Part shown: positions 1 through 7,888 of the stretch, piece by piece
Layout of the letters: the number at the start of each line of letters is the position of its first letter
Numbering within the stretch: position 1 is the stretch's first letter
From: UBA4416 sp048498515
GTDB lineage: Bacteria > Bacteroidota > Bacteroidia > B-17B0 > Aurantibacillaceae
DNA length: 64,000 bases
Direction of reading: 5' to 3'
NCBI GenBank assembly: GCA_048498515.1
Contig: JBEHXV010000009.1
Coordinates: forward strand, 62,001 to 126,000
Made by a program: the position numbers and the translations under genes
Notes under the pieces: generated by a model
What the model was told of the DNA's origin: nothing
Databases searched by the model: none
Seen by the model: the letters and a program-made list of their open reading frames with translations, nothing else

Positions 1-7
1 TCCATTG

Positions 8-487
8 TTATTGAATTTTAGATTGTTTACTTATTTGAAAAAGGTGTCCTACTATTCCCAGGAGAATCATAAATAGCCCCGTTAATGCTACAGTTTTATT
101 CTTTGCTAATAGCATTGCAGATCCGCTAATAATGGCAATATTACTTACCATTTTTACTTGTTTGCTCTCCAATTTTCCATGCGCAATCCATCTGGCAAAA
201 TGTTCGCAGTTAAATACAACAAGGTTATATGCTTGGCCGATTAACTGATTGATCTTTGGGATCACCAAATCTCTTTCATGCTCTAACCCTCCAAACGGCT
301 CAAAGCGTTTTATAACATTACCTGCCAAAGCAGTCGATAAGGAAATAAACCTAACTCCAACTCCGGTTTGATTTTCTGCAACCATTTGTATTCCGTTATG
401 TCTACCAACATATACTAAATAATGTGTGCTAAAAGGTCCCTTTTGCCTTACTATTAAGTCTCCTATTTTTAAAGTATCAATACTCAT
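8..487 (-). CDS. LRAT/NlpC-P60-like protein with C-terminal membrane segment
   Basis: Protein of 159 residues. The N-terminal half resembles the lecithin:retinol acyltransferase-like branch of the NlpC/P60 papain-fold group: a KIGDL start, a histidine in the strand HYLVYVG, and a later NCEHFARW motif that carries the presumed nucleophilic cysteine. The last 35 residues form one hydrophobic segment, so the protein may be membrane anchored. An upstream ATG at 580 exists, but using it would overlap the neighbouring gene by 80 bases; the ATG at 487 leaves a 13-base gap and begins right at the domain, so I chose it. The substrate is unknown. Family assignment rests on the His and NCEHF motifs only. 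Confidence 0.6.
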   Translation of the reverse strand: MSIDTLKIGDLIVRQKGPFSTHYLVYVGRHNGIQMVAENQTGVGVRFISLSTALAGNVIKRFEPFGGLEHERDLVIPKINQLIGQAYNLVVFNCEHFARWIAHGKLESKQVKMVSNIAIISGSAMLLAKNKTVALTGLFMILLGIVGHLFQISKQSKIQ

Positions 488-500
488 ATTTTTGATTTTT

Positions 501-761
501 TTAATTAAACGTATATTTCTTCCATGGTATTTGCGAGATATGCAATCTTGATAAAAAGTTAACAATATCCGTCCTCCCATAATAGGTCGGCACTGCTCTT
601 GAGTCTTGAGCCATTAATATTATAGGCATACCTGGAAAGTAACTGCTATAACTGGCTTTAATCCGATCTCTATCACCAGAGTTAAGAACATGCTGCTTTA
701 CTATCACAATTGCAAAGGTCTGCCCCTGCTCCTTTATTACTGCTCCTTCTAACTGTATCAT
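501..761 (-). CDS. Small hypothetical protein (86 aa)
   Basis: I do not recognise this family. The product is soluble-looking, with no signal peptide or membrane segment. It starts with an ATG at 761 and ends 13 bases before the LRAT-like gene, so the two are probably one transcript running away from the XRE regulator. The C-terminal half has a pattern (RTDIVNFLSRL) suggesting an alpha/beta fold. It could be a partner or immunity-like protein for the LRAT-like gene, but nothing in the sequence shows this. Confidence 0.5.
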   Translation of the reverse strand: MIQLEGAVIKEQGQTFAIVIVKQHVLNSGDRDRIKASYSSYFPGMPIILMAQDSRAVPTYYGRTDIVNFLSRLHISQIPWKKYTFN

Positions 762-850
762 TTCAATTTATGTTTTTTTATTATATTTATTATATCTTTG
801 TTGCACCAGTAAGATACTGTTTCGCAAATATAATATTAAATCATATCGTT

Positions 851-860
851 TCACATGTGA
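851..860. promoter_or_regulatory. Palindrome TCACATGTGA between divergent genes
   Basis: A perfect 10-base palindrome lies 31 bases upstream of the XRE gene start and about 90 bases upstream of the divergent gene at 761. Its position suits an autoregulatory operator for the XRE protein. This is position-based inference; there is only one copy. Confidence 0.3.
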
Positions 861-891
861 TACAGTGAATTACATATAATAAGTTATCAAC

Positions 892-1248
892 ATGAATTCA
901 ACATTAAATACTGAACTACTTGCCAGCATGATTAAATCCAAAAGAGGAAAAATGGGTTTACGAGATACAGCAATAGAATTAGGAAATGTAAGTGCCGCTA
1001 CACTGTCAAGAATTGAGCAAGGAAAATTGCCAGATGTAGAAACATTCATCAAAATCTGCAAATGGCTTAATGTCCCTACAGATACATTTATTGTTGGCGA
1101 AAAAACAAGTATTTCTAAACTTTCTGAAAAAGAAAAAATTGTATATCAATTAAGAGCTAGTAGAGAATTGGATAAGGACACAATTGATACAATGGTTTCT
1201 ATGGTAAACATTGCTTTCACGAAAATCAGAAGGGATGGCAAAAAGTAA
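892..1248 (+). CDS. XRE-family helix-turn-helix regulator
   Basis: A 118-residue protein with a Cro/C1-type HTH at about residues 10-65; the recognition region SAATLSRIEQGKLPDVETF is typical of the family. The C-terminal 45 residues are helical and may mediate dimerisation or contact the peptidase encoded next. Its 3' end overlaps the ImmA/IrrE-like gene by 14 bases, so the two are translationally coupled. XRE plus ImmA-type peptidase pairs are known in mobile elements and stress switches where the peptidase cleaves the repressor; that relationship is inferred here from gene order. Confidence 0.85.
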   Translation: MNSTLNTELLASMIKSKRGKMGLRDTAIELGNVSAATLSRIEQGKLPDVETFIKICKWLNVPTDTFIVGEKTSISKLSEKEKIVYQLRASRELDKDTIDTMVSMVNIAFTKIRRDGKK

Positions 1249-1822
1249 TTCATTACTAAGGCATGGTTTTCAAACCGAAGCGGAAAGAAAAGCTGAGCAT
1301 TATAGGGCCCAGTTAAATGTTTCAAAATTTTGCCCCTTAAATGCTTTTCACTTAGCTGATCATTTAGGAGTGTTAGTTGCTGGCATCACAGAGGTACTTC
1401 CACCAGAAGGGGTACAAAAACTCAATGACCCCAATAGGCAAGATGTATTTTCAGCAACGATTATGAATAACATGGACAATGATCCGCTTATTATTCACAA
1501 TGATTTACATTCAAAATTCAGACAGCAAAGCAATATAATGCATGAACTTGCACACTTTATTTGCGGACATGAAATTCCTTATGAAATACAACAGTTAAAT
1601 CTTCCCGGCAATTTGCGTTATTATAACCCAGTTCATGAAGCAGAAGCAATATACCTTGGTGGTTGCCTACAAATAACGAAAGCAGGGTTATTATGGAAAA
1701 CAAAAAATAATTCTTCTTTAGAAGAAATTTCAGAATATTACTCGGCCAGTGTAGATATGGTAAAATACAGGTTAAGTGCCTCGGGTGTTTCAAGTATAAG
1801 AAAAAGACAGGCGATTAAATAA
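1235..1822 (+). CDS. ImmA/IrrE-type zinc metallopeptidase
   Basis: A 195-residue protein with the zincin motif HELAH at residues 103-107, inside NIMHELAHFICGHE; the downstream acidic stretch HEAEAIYLGG supplies the probable third zinc ligand. This is the arrangement of the ImmA/IrrE (COG2856) peptidases. The start at 1235 (ATGGCAAAA) is chosen over a TTG at 1211 because it opens the domain cleanly and overlaps the XRE gene by only 14 bases. The likely role is cleavage of the partner XRE repressor on a signal. No phage genes flank the pair, so this may be a free-standing regulatory module or remnant. Confidence 0.8.
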   Translation: MAKSNSLLRHGFQTEAERKAEHYRAQLNVSKFCPLNAFHLADHLGVLVAGITEVLPPEGVQKLNDPNRQDVFSATIMNNMDNDPLIIHNDLHSKFRQQSNIMHELAHFICGHEIPYEIQQLNLPGNLRYYNPVHEAEAIYLGGCLQITKAGLLWKTKNNSSLEEISEYYSASVDMVKYRLSASGVSSIRKRQAIK

Positions 1823-1900
1823 TTTTCTTTATACATAAACCACTTTACTTTTTCTAATGTTTACCGCTTACACTCTTAGGCTCCCGTCTATTGATTTATG

Positions 1901-1935
1901 AAAAAGAAAAGCCCCACATCAAAGATGTGAGGCTT
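1901..1935 (-). terminator. Rho-independent terminator of the BON gene
   Basis: On the minus strand a GC-rich stem (GCCTCACATC pairing with GATGTGGGGC around a 3-base loop) is followed by a CTTTTCTTTTTC tail. It lies 15 bases past the stop of the BON-domain gene. Confidence 0.75.
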
Positions 1936-1950
1936 CCAATAGCGACTAAG

Positions 1951-2619
1951 TTAATAAACCACAACCCCCGAATCAATCACAAGCTTGTTTTCCACGCTCA
2001 TCACTCCCGGTGAGGACCATGCCATTTTTTCGGCATCACTTCTTTCGGCAAAAGAACGCACGGTGCCTTTCAGGATCACCTTATCCCCGAGTACCTCAAT
2101 TTTTACAGCCCGGGAATCAACCGTAGCGCTTCGGTGAAACGCTTTCACAATGTTGTGCTCAATGTCTTTTACATTGATCCTGGTTTTTACCCGCAGGTTG
2201 TTAATGATGCGTGTAATGCCTACCAGCCTGTGGATAGCCTTTGAGGCCGATTCCCTTTGGAAATGCCACTCCACTTCTCCTTCCAGGGTCACTACCCCGT
2301 TCTCCACCACCGTTTTTACTTTTTTTTCATCTACCGTGCTGTCCCACGCCAAAGCGTTTACCACGGCCTGGGCAATGTCAACATCGCTGCGCTTGCTGCT
2401 GCCCGGAATACTGACGATGATCTCTTCGGCCACAGCGTTCACGCCGTTCACCCTCTTGGCGGCTTTTTCGGCAAGTACTTTTTTATAATAAGAATCGGTA
2501 ACACCCGAAAGGATCACGACCCCGTTCTTCACCGAAACACCAATCTCAGTGCTTCCCAATGCAGGCTCCCATTGCAGTTCAGCCATCACATCTTTTTGAA
2601 TTTCCAAATCTGTTTTCAT
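1951..2619 (-). CDS. Triple BON-domain protein (OsmY-like)
   Basis: A 222-residue protein made of three consecutive BON domains (about residues 5-70, 77-145 and 150-217), each with the V.NGVV.L.G-type core strand (VKNGVVILSG, VENGVVTLEG, VLGDKVILKG). There is no signal peptide, so unlike OsmY it is probably cytoplasmic. BON proteins are associated with envelope or osmotic stress and with universal-stress gene clusters. It is monocistronic, with a terminator downstream and an FNR-like operator at 2689-2702 upstream, which places it in the same putative regulon as the Usp and Hsp20 genes. Confidence 0.85.
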   Translation of the reverse strand: MKTDLEIQKDVMAELQWEPALGSTEIGVSVKNGVVILSGVTDSYYKKVLAEKAAKRVNGVNAVAEEIIVSIPGSSKRSDVDIAQAVVNALAWDSTVDEKKVKTVVENGVVTLEGEVEWHFQRESASKAIHRLVGITRIINNLRVKTRINVKDIEHNIVKAFHRSATVDSRAVKIEVLGDKVILKGTVRSFAERSDAEKMAWSSPGVMSVENKLVIDSGVVVY

Positions 2620-2688
2620 GTTGTTTAATTTTTTGGTTTATATAAAGCGATCTTTATACAAAGGTTGCACCTGCAAATGGTAAACAAC

Positions 2689-2702
2689 ATGAGCCGGGTC
2701 AT
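2689..2702. promoter_or_regulatory. FNR/CRP-like operator, BON gene promoter
   Basis: ATGAGCCGGGTCAT. Its centre (2695.5) is 36.5 bases from the last base of a minus-strand -7-like element AACCTTTG (2659-2666), which is class II geometry. The inferred transcript start is near 2652, 33 bases before the ATG. Confidence 0.6.
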
Positions 2703-2726
2703 GATACGGGCAAATCTTTATCAGCC

Positions 2727-3371
2727 TCAGGGCGCAATAGGGTTAATGATCCATGTATCATTCGTTGTACATGTATACTTTACCCTATCGTGCAGGCGGT
2801 TGGGCTGCCCCTGCCAAAACTCAAAAGCAGTTGGCTTCAGGCAATAGCCTCCCCAAAACACGGGATAAGGTATTTCCTTTCCGGTATGGGCTGCTTCAAA
2901 ATCCCTGTACTTACCTTCCAATATGGTCTTGTTCTCTATAGCAGCGCTTTGGGGCGAAACCCAGGCCGAGATCCTGCTTTCAAAAGGGCGCTCATGAAAA
3001 TAGCTTTCGGATACCGCCGGGTCTACCTGTTCAATCGTTCCTTCGATCCTGATCTGCCGGTGCAGCTGCGGCCAAAAGAACAATAAGGCGCCGTGGGGGT
3101 TCTCTTCAATTTGCTTCCCCTTTTGGCTGTTATAGTTTGTATAAAAGGTAAAGCCTTTGGGGCTATAATCTTTCAGCAACACCACCCGCACCGATGGAAG
3201 CGCGTCTTTACCGGCCGTTGCCAGCACCATGGCATTAGGGTCCGGAACATGGTTTTCAAAAGCTTCCTTGAACCATTTTTCAAATTGCTCCAGGGGCTCG
3301 GGCAAAACTGTTTTCTCATCCAGTGATTCGCCCTTGTAGTCGTTTCTTAAATGCCTGATGTGCTCTTTCAT
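2727..3371 (-). CDS. pdxH: Pyridoxamine 5'-phosphate oxidase
   Basis: A 214-residue protein, the usual PdxH length. It uses FMN and O2 to oxidise pyridoxine/pyridoxamine 5'-phosphate to PLP. Recognisable blocks are the N-terminal MRHLR-like stretch, PSVRVVLLKDYSPKGFTFYTNYNSQKGKQ (FMN binding, split here by family knowledge), the central HRQIRIEG block, and the C-terminal EFWQGQPNRLHDR signature. It lies 18 bases downstream of the desaturase gene and is probably cotranscribed from that promoter. Its product PLP is the cofactor of the decarboxylase in the cbb3 operon. Confidence 0.95.
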   Translation of the reverse strand: MKEHIRHLRNDYKGESLDEKTVLPEPLEQFEKWFKEAFENHVPDPNAMVLATAGKDALPSVRVVLLKDYSPKGFTFYTNYNSQKGKQIEENPHGALLFFWPQLHRQIRIEGTIEQVDPAVSESYFHERPFESRISAWVSPQSAAIENKTILEGKYRDFEAAHTGKEIPYPVFWGGYCLKPTAFEFWQGQPNRLHDRVKYTCTTNDTWIINPIAP

Positions 3372-3389
3372 AGTAATTTGTTTTTAAGG

Positions 3390-4466
3390 TCACGCTTTTC
3401 CTAATTCCTTTAAGCGGTGAATGTGCGATGCCAGGGCAGTCGCGAATGTTGGCTGAAGGTGGTAAGGGATGCCGAATTCAGCAGCTGTTTGCTCAATGAT
3501 GGGAGCAATGTGCCTGTAATGAATGTGACAGATGTTTGGGAATAAATGATGCTCTACCTGGAAATTCAATCCGCCAACATACCAGCTCAGCCATTTGTTA
3601 TTGCGGGCAAAATCGGAGGTGGTATGCAGCTGATGTATGCTCCAGTCGGTAGAGATCTCTTTTTCCGGCTTCAACTGTTCGGCCCCTTCCACCACATGGG
3701 CCATTTGAAACACAAAGCTCAAAATAATGCTTGCCACCCAATGCATGATAAAGAAGCCTGCCAGGATTTGCCAGATGGTGAAATCAGTCAGCCACAGCGG
3801 CAATCCAATAATTGCTGCCAGGTAAACAACTTTCCTGAATAACATCTTTATCACTTCTTTCCATAGTTTTTTATTCTGGCTTTTTATCAGCCCTTTTTTA
3901 TGGTAGTTATAAAGCCGCGTAAAGTCATTGGTAAGCATGCTAATGGTCATGAGCCCATAAAATAAAAATGCATACAGGTACTGATATTTATGATACCACT
4001 TTAAAGGCCGGTATTGCGACAAGCGGATGGGGCCTTTATCGTCAATATCTTCATCCATACCCGACACGTTGGTATAGGTATGGTGAAGCACGTTATGCTG
4101 TATCTTCCAGTTCAGCACATTGCTGCCCAATAAATATAAGCTGCCCGCCAATAATATATTTACCCAATGCCTTTTAGAGTAAGCGCCATGGCAGGCATCG
4201 TGCATTACTCCCATACCAACGCCTGCCACACCAATACCCATTACTACGGTGAGGCCGGCAGCCACAAACGCATTCATGGGAATAAGCAGTATCAGGATAA
4301 AAGGAACGATGTAAAGACTTAACAATGCAATGGTTTTAATAACCATTGGGGCGTTGGCTTTTGTTGAAATACCCCTGGACTTAAAGTAATCGTTGACGTT
4401 TTTTCGTAATGCTGAAACAAATTGTTTTTCGGTTCTATTGGTGCTGACAAAGCGTATCGTATCCAT
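3390..4466 (-). CDS. Membrane fatty acid desaturase
   Basis: A 358-residue integral membrane protein with all three histidine boxes of the acyl-lipid/acyl-CoA desaturases: HDACHG, HNVLHH and the front-end type QVEHH. These ligate a di-iron centre that uses O2 to insert a double bond in acyl chains. Four hydrophobic segments flank the boxes, and an HVVEGAEQ stretch resembles linoleoyl-CoA desaturase relatives. There is no fused cytochrome b5 domain, so an external electron donor is needed. It has an FNR-like operator upstream (4523-4536) and is probably cotranscribed with pdxH, another O2-using enzyme. Confidence 0.9.
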   Translation of the reverse strand: MDTIRFVSTNRTEKQFVSALRKNVNDYFKSRGISTKANAPMVIKTIALLSLYIVPFILILLIPMNAFVAAGLTVVMGIGVAGVGMGVMHDACHGAYSKRHWVNILLAGSLYLLGSNVLNWKIQHNVLHHTYTNVSGMDEDIDDKGPIRLSQYRPLKWYHKYQYLYAFLFYGLMTISMLTNDFTRLYNYHKKGLIKSQNKKLWKEVIKMLFRKVVYLAAIIGLPLWLTDFTIWQILAGFFIMHWVASIILSFVFQMAHVVEGAEQLKPEKEISTDWSIHQLHTTSDFARNNKWLSWYVGGLNFQVEHHLFPNICHIHYRHIAPIIEQTAAEFGIPYHLQPTFATALASHIHRLKELGKA

Positions 4467-4522
4467 AAATCATTTGCCGGTTGCGGCGGCCACAAAGGAA
4501 CACAACAACTTTAGCATGGCAT

Positions 4523-4536
4523 ATGATGGATGTCAG
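4523..4536. promoter_or_regulatory. FNR/CRP-like operator, desaturase-pdxH promoter
   Basis: ATGATGGATGTCAG. Its centre (4529.5) is 36.5 bases from the last base of a minus-strand -7-like element TTCCTTTG (4493-4500). Class II geometry; the inferred transcript start is near 4486, 20 bases before the ATG. Confidence 0.6.
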
Positions 4537-4585
4537 GTGACGGAATAACACTTATAGGAAAGTAGGAACGGTGCATTTGACCAGC

Positions 4586-5290
4586 CTAGCGAGAATCCGT
4601 TAAGAGTTGTCCTTCCAGTTTTATTACCATGGGTATCAGCACCTCATCCTCTATCTTCGCATGCTTGCACAGGTCAATCTCGAAATAATGCAACTGCGAT
4701 AAAAATACATTGTAAGGCAAAGGCGTTTTTTGCGAGCCGGTAAATTCCAGGATGGTTTGCCGCACTTTGTTCAGGTCACTCTCAATGTCAGTATGGTTCT
4801 CAGTAAATACTTTGGCCGAAAATAATCTCTTTCGATCAGTTGCCAATTTTCCTCTTATCAAATCTTCTATATAAGGGAACAAATGTTTTTCTTCATACCT
4901 TATATGCTCTTCCAGTTTCTTTTTGTAATCGATAAAGAAAAAGCAAAGCGCCACCAGGAGCTGATGTGAGGTTTGATAATGATCGTTTAAATGAAGGATC
5001 GTCTGTTCAATTTCAGGAAGTTTTTTAGTAAGGTAATACCGGTGCGTGAGCTTCAGGTAATTTAAAATTTCATGAATGCTGAAGCGGGCCAGCTCGGCAT
5101 AGGGGAACTCCAGGGTCTCGTCATAAGCTTTCAGCAAAACCTGTATCAAGCTGGTGTTGAGGCGCTGCTCGTCGCATACCACCGAAATGGGCTTTTTATA
5201 CGAATCCGCCGGAATGTCCAGCTTATCCGTAAAATACTGGTATATTAAATTATGTTCGATCAGTTCCAAAAAGCTGCTTTCTGTATACAT
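4586..5290 (-). CDS. Hemerythrin-domain protein, Ric/YtfE-like
   Basis: A 234-residue helical protein. Histidines and acidic residues sit as in hemerythrin/YtfE di-iron proteins: HEILNYLKLTHRYYL early on, HIRYEEKHLFPYIED in the middle, and HAKIEDEVLIP near the end. The start at 5290 is preferred to an in-frame codon at 5380 because the latter would run into paaD. It follows paaD by 13 bases and is probably in the same operon. Relatives include Fe-S cluster repair proteins (RIC) active under nitrosative or oxidative stress; a role in protecting or maturing the PaaABCD di-iron/Fe-S oxygenase is an inference from position. Confidence 0.7.
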   Translation of the reverse strand: MYTESSFLELIEHNLIYQYFTDKLDIPADSYKKPISVVCDEQRLNTSLIQVLLKAYDETLEFPYAELARFSIHEILNYLKLTHRYYLTKKLPEIEQTILHLNDHYQTSHQLLVALCFFFIDYKKKLEEHIRYEEKHLFPYIEDLIRGKLATDRKRLFSAKVFTENHTDIESDLNKVRQTILEFTGSQKTPLPYNVFLSQLHYFEIDLCKHAKIEDEVLIPMVIKLEGQLLTDSR

Positions 5291-5303
5291 AGGAATGTGT
5301 TTT

Positions 5304-5795
5304 TCAGTGGCATTTAAAGAGATCAAACGTTTCTTCGCACTCGTTGCATTTATACAAGGCTTTGCAGGCCGTGGATCCAAACTGGCTGACGAGGGTGGTG
5401 TGCTTTGAATTGCAGCGCGGGCAAGCTACTGTTCCAGGAACACCGGCCGGTTTCGGGCAGGATGAATGCATTGGCGGGGCAATGCCGTACCGTTTAAGTT
5501 TCTGCTTTGCTTCGGCCGATAACCAGTCTGTAGTCCAGGCCGGCGTATAGGTCAGCTCTACTTTTACATTGTTGATACCGTGCCTTGATAAAATCTCCAA
5601 GATCTCATCTTCGATCATCTTCATAGCGGGGCAGGCAGTATAGGTTGGTGTGATGGTAACGATATACTGATCGTGGTCCTTCGTTACGCCTCTTAGAATT
5701 CCCAGATCGCGGATGGTGATCACCGGGATCTCCGGATCGGGAATCCCGGAAATAAGATCATACACTTCATCCGTTTGTAACATTGGCTTTACCAT
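5304..5795 (-). CDS. paaD: Phenylacetyl-CoA epoxidase subunit PaaD
   Basis: A 163-residue protein. The N-terminal part is a DUF59/MIP18-like domain (DPEIPVITIRDLGIL, then YTACPAMKMIEDEI), and the C-terminal part has four cysteines in two CxxC pairs (CPRCNS and CNECEE), as in PaaD, which is needed for Fe-S maturation of the 1,2-epoxidase. It overlaps paaC by 7 bases. In most operons paaE follows; here the next gene encodes a hemerythrin-like protein. Confidence 0.93.
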   Translation of the reverse strand: MVKPMLQTDEVYDLISGIPDPEIPVITIRDLGILRGVTKDHDQYIVTITPTYTACPAMKMIEDEILEILSRHGINNVKVELTYTPAWTTDWLSAEAKQKLKRYGIAPPMHSSCPKPAGVPGTVACPRCNSKHTTLVSQFGSTACKALYKCNECEETFDLFKCH

Positions 5796-6547
5796 ATCGC
5801 ATCAGGATAAGTTCGTTGAAGATACTGCATCTCGGCCAAAATATGTCCCAGGTATTCGGTATGAATGCCTTTACGGCCGCCCGATTGTATAAACACCTCA
5901 TCCGGATACCGTAACGTCGCTTTGCTTAACACCTCGCTGATATCGTTCTGCCACTGTATCCTCAAAGGGATCAGGTCAACGGCCACACCATCACGCATCA
6001 AATGCGTCTCCACCTCATCCATCTCGAACAGCTCTCCGGTATACATCCACAGATCGTTAATGGCTGTTTGCATACGCTGGTGGCTCTCCTCCGTTCCATC
6101 GCCCAAACGCAGGGTCCAGTCAACCGCATGTTGCATGTGATACCTGATCTCCTTTACTGTTTTGGAGGCAATTGCCGCCAGCGCATGGTCGCGGCTTTTT
6201 TCAAGCTCGGTATAAAATAAATATTCAAAAACCGACAGAAAGAGCTGGCGTGCGATGGTATGGGCAAAGTCGCCATTCGGCTGTTCAGCCAGCAAATGAT
6301 TGTAGTAGTTGTTCTCGGCACGGCGGTAAGCTATATCGTCTTCCGTTCTCCCTTTGCCCTCGCAGTCCGAAGCATATTTTAATAAAGCCTGTGCCCGGCC
6401 TATCATATCCAGGGCAATGTTGGTCTGCGCAAGGTCTTCTTCAAGAATAGGGCCTTTGCCGCATAGTTCGGATAATCGGTGACTAAGGATCAGGGCATCA
6501 TCGCCCAGCCTGAGTGCATAGGTATAAGTGGCATCTTTTGTATTCAT
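5789..6547 (-). CDS. paaC: Phenylacetyl-CoA epoxidase subunit PaaC
   Basis: A 252-residue protein, the family's usual length. PaaC is the structural partner of the catalytic PaaA subunit in the 1,2-phenylacetyl-CoA epoxidase. Recognisable blocks are RLGDDALILSHRLSELCGKGP at the N-terminus, the ALDMIGRAQALLKYA helix, and the RHALAA/HMQHAVDWTLRLGDGTEES region. It starts 4 bases after paaB. The helical ferritin-like fold lacks a full set of iron ligands, consistent with a non-catalytic subunit. Confidence 0.95.
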   Translation of the reverse strand: MNTKDATYTYALRLGDDALILSHRLSELCGKGPILEEDLAQTNIALDMIGRAQALLKYASDCEGKGRTEDDIAYRRAENNYYNHLLAEQPNGDFAHTIARQLFLSVFEYLFYTELEKSRDHALAAIASKTVKEIRYHMQHAVDWTLRLGDGTEESHQRMQTAINDLWMYTGELFEMDEVETHLMRDGVAVDLIPLRIQWQNDISEVLSKATLRYPDEVFIQSGGRKGIHTEYLGHILAEMQYLQRTYPDAIW

Positions 6548-6551
6548 CGTA

Positions 6552-6848
6552 TTAAATATTTTTAGCGCCCTCAGGCATGGTGTAAAAAGTAGGATGACGG
6601 TAAACCTTATCGTTCGACGGATCGAACAGCATATCGTTATCGTCGGGATTAGACGCTACAATGTATTTGGAAGGCAGCACCCATATGCTGGTCCCTTCGC
6701 CCCTCCGGGTATAAATGTCCCTGGCATTTTGAATGGCCATTTTATTATCGGAGGCGTGTACGCTGCCCGCGTGAATGTATGGGAGCCCTGATTTACTTTG
6801 TATAAATACTTCCCATAAATCCAATTGTGTATCTGCTGTCATATTCAT
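6552..6848 (-). CDS. paaB: Phenylacetyl-CoA epoxidase subunit PaaB
   Basis: A 98-residue protein, matching the short PaaB family (about 95 residues). Motifs include LWEVFIQSKSGLPYIHAGSVHA and ARDIYTRRGEG. The start is set at 6848; an in-frame codon at 6920 would overlap paaA by 67 bases and add a non-conserved tail. It lies 5 bases after paaA. PaaB is a bridging subunit of the PaaABC(E) complex. Confidence 0.94.
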   Translation of the reverse strand: MNMTADTQLDLWEVFIQSKSGLPYIHAGSVHASDNKMAIQNARDIYTRRGEGTSIWVLPSKYIVASNPDDNDMLFDPSNDKVYRHPTFYTMPEGAKNI

Positions 6849-6853
6849 GTTGC

Positions 6854-7807
6854 TTAAGTAGTTACTAACTCTTTTTTTGAATGTTTGGCTTTGTAAGCAG
6901 CTGCCGCCTCTCTTACCCATGCTCCTTCGCGGTGGTATTTTATATGGTGATCAAGGCGTTGCTTATTGCATGGACCGTGCCCGGCAATAACCCTGTAAAA
7001 TTCATCCCAGTTAATTTCGCTGATGGTGTAATGGCCTGTTTTTTCATCAAGCTGATACTGTTCGTCAGGAACTTTTAAACCAATAAGCTCTGCCTGCGGA
7101 ATTGTTTTATCGATAAACTTTTGGCGCAGTTCATCATTCGTCTCGCGTTTGATCTTCCATTTCACCGCATCGCTGCTGTGCGGCGAATCCGAATCGTGCG
7201 GACCGAACATCATTAGCGCCGGCCACCACCAACGGTTCATGGCATCCTGCGCCATCGCCTGCTGGTCTTTTGTACCACGCATCATCTTAGCCATGATCTC
7301 GTAGCCCTGCCGTTGATGGAAACTTTCCTCCTTACAAATCCGGATCATCGCACGGCTATAGGGGCCGTACGAAGTTCGTTGCAGCGACACCTGGTTAACA
7401 ATTGCTGCCCCGTCTACCAACCAGCCAATGGCTCCTATATCCGCCCAGTTCAAAGCCGGGTAGTTGAAGATGCTGGAGTATTTTGCCTTACCCGATTGCA
7501 GGTTTTCTATCATGTCAATACGCGATACACCCAATGTTTCAGCGGCACTGTACAGGTATAAACCATGTCCGCCTTCGTCCTGTATCTTAGCCAGTAAAAT
7601 TTGCTTGGCACGCAGGCTTGGCGCGCGCGTGATCCAGTTACCCTCAGGCTGCATTCCTATCACTTCGGAATGCGCATGCTGCGAGATCTGGCGGATCAGG
7701 TGTTTACGGTAGCCTTCAGGCATGTAATCTTTTGCCTCAATGTGTTCTCCATTGTCAATCCTTGATTGAAAATGTGTATCGGAATGTTCGTTATGCATGG
7801 TCGCCAT
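6854..7807 (-). CDS. paaA: Phenylacetyl-CoA epoxidase catalytic subunit PaaA
   Basis: A 317-residue protein, the di-iron catalytic subunit that epoxidises phenylacetyl-CoA with O2. Ferritin-like iron-ligand motifs are visible: AKIQDEGGHGLYLYSAAE and CKEESFHQRQGYE. It is the first gene of paaABCD-hemerythrin. The -7-like element ends only 8 bases before the ATG at 7807, so either the mRNA has almost no leader or translation starts at the second in-frame ATG at 7798. Two FNR-like operators sit upstream. Confidence 0.96.
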   Translation of the reverse strand: MATMHNEHSDTHFQSRIDNGEHIEAKDYMPEGYRKHLIRQISQHAHSEVIGMQPEGNWITRAPSLRAKQILLAKIQDEGGHGLYLYSAAETLGVSRIDMIENLQSGKAKYSSIFNYPALNWADIGAIGWLVDGAAIVNQVSLQRTSYGPYSRAMIRICKEESFHQRQGYEIMAKMMRGTKDQQAMAQDAMNRWWWPALMMFGPHDSDSPHSSDAVKWKIKRETNDELRQKFIDKTIPQAELIGLKVPDEQYQLDEKTGHYTISEINWDEFYRVIAGHGPCNKQRLDHHIKYHREGAWVREAAAAYKAKHSKKELVTT

Positions 7808-7844
7808 TTTTTTGTAAACCTAAATGATTTACCATGCAAAGCCT

Positions 7845-7858
7845 ATGATATCCGTCAA
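7845..7858. promoter_or_regulatory. FNR/CRP-like operator, paa promoter (proximal)
   Basis: ATGATATCCGTCAA. Its centre (7851.5) is 36.5 bases from the last base of the minus-strand -7-like element TAGGTTTA (7815-7822), which is class II geometry. Confidence 0.65.
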
Positions 7859-7867
7859 CCGGAAAAA

Positions 7868-7881
7868 ATGATTGTTATCAG
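7868..7881. promoter_or_regulatory. FNR/CRP-like operator, paa promoter (distal)
   Basis: ATGATTGTTATCAG, with a perfect TGAT-N4-ATCA core. It is centred 23 bases upstream of the proximal site and 59.5 bases from the last base of the -7 element. The same 23-base tandem spacing recurs upstream of ccoI. Confidence 0.65.
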
Positions 7882-7888
7882 GAAAAGC

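Noticed and set aside
6002..6450. Long antisense frames across paaC and other genes (also 16888-17475, 24555-25220 and 21282-22037)
   Set aside because: They are shadow frames of well-supported genes, with low-complexity or Cys/Arg-rich translations and no domain motif.
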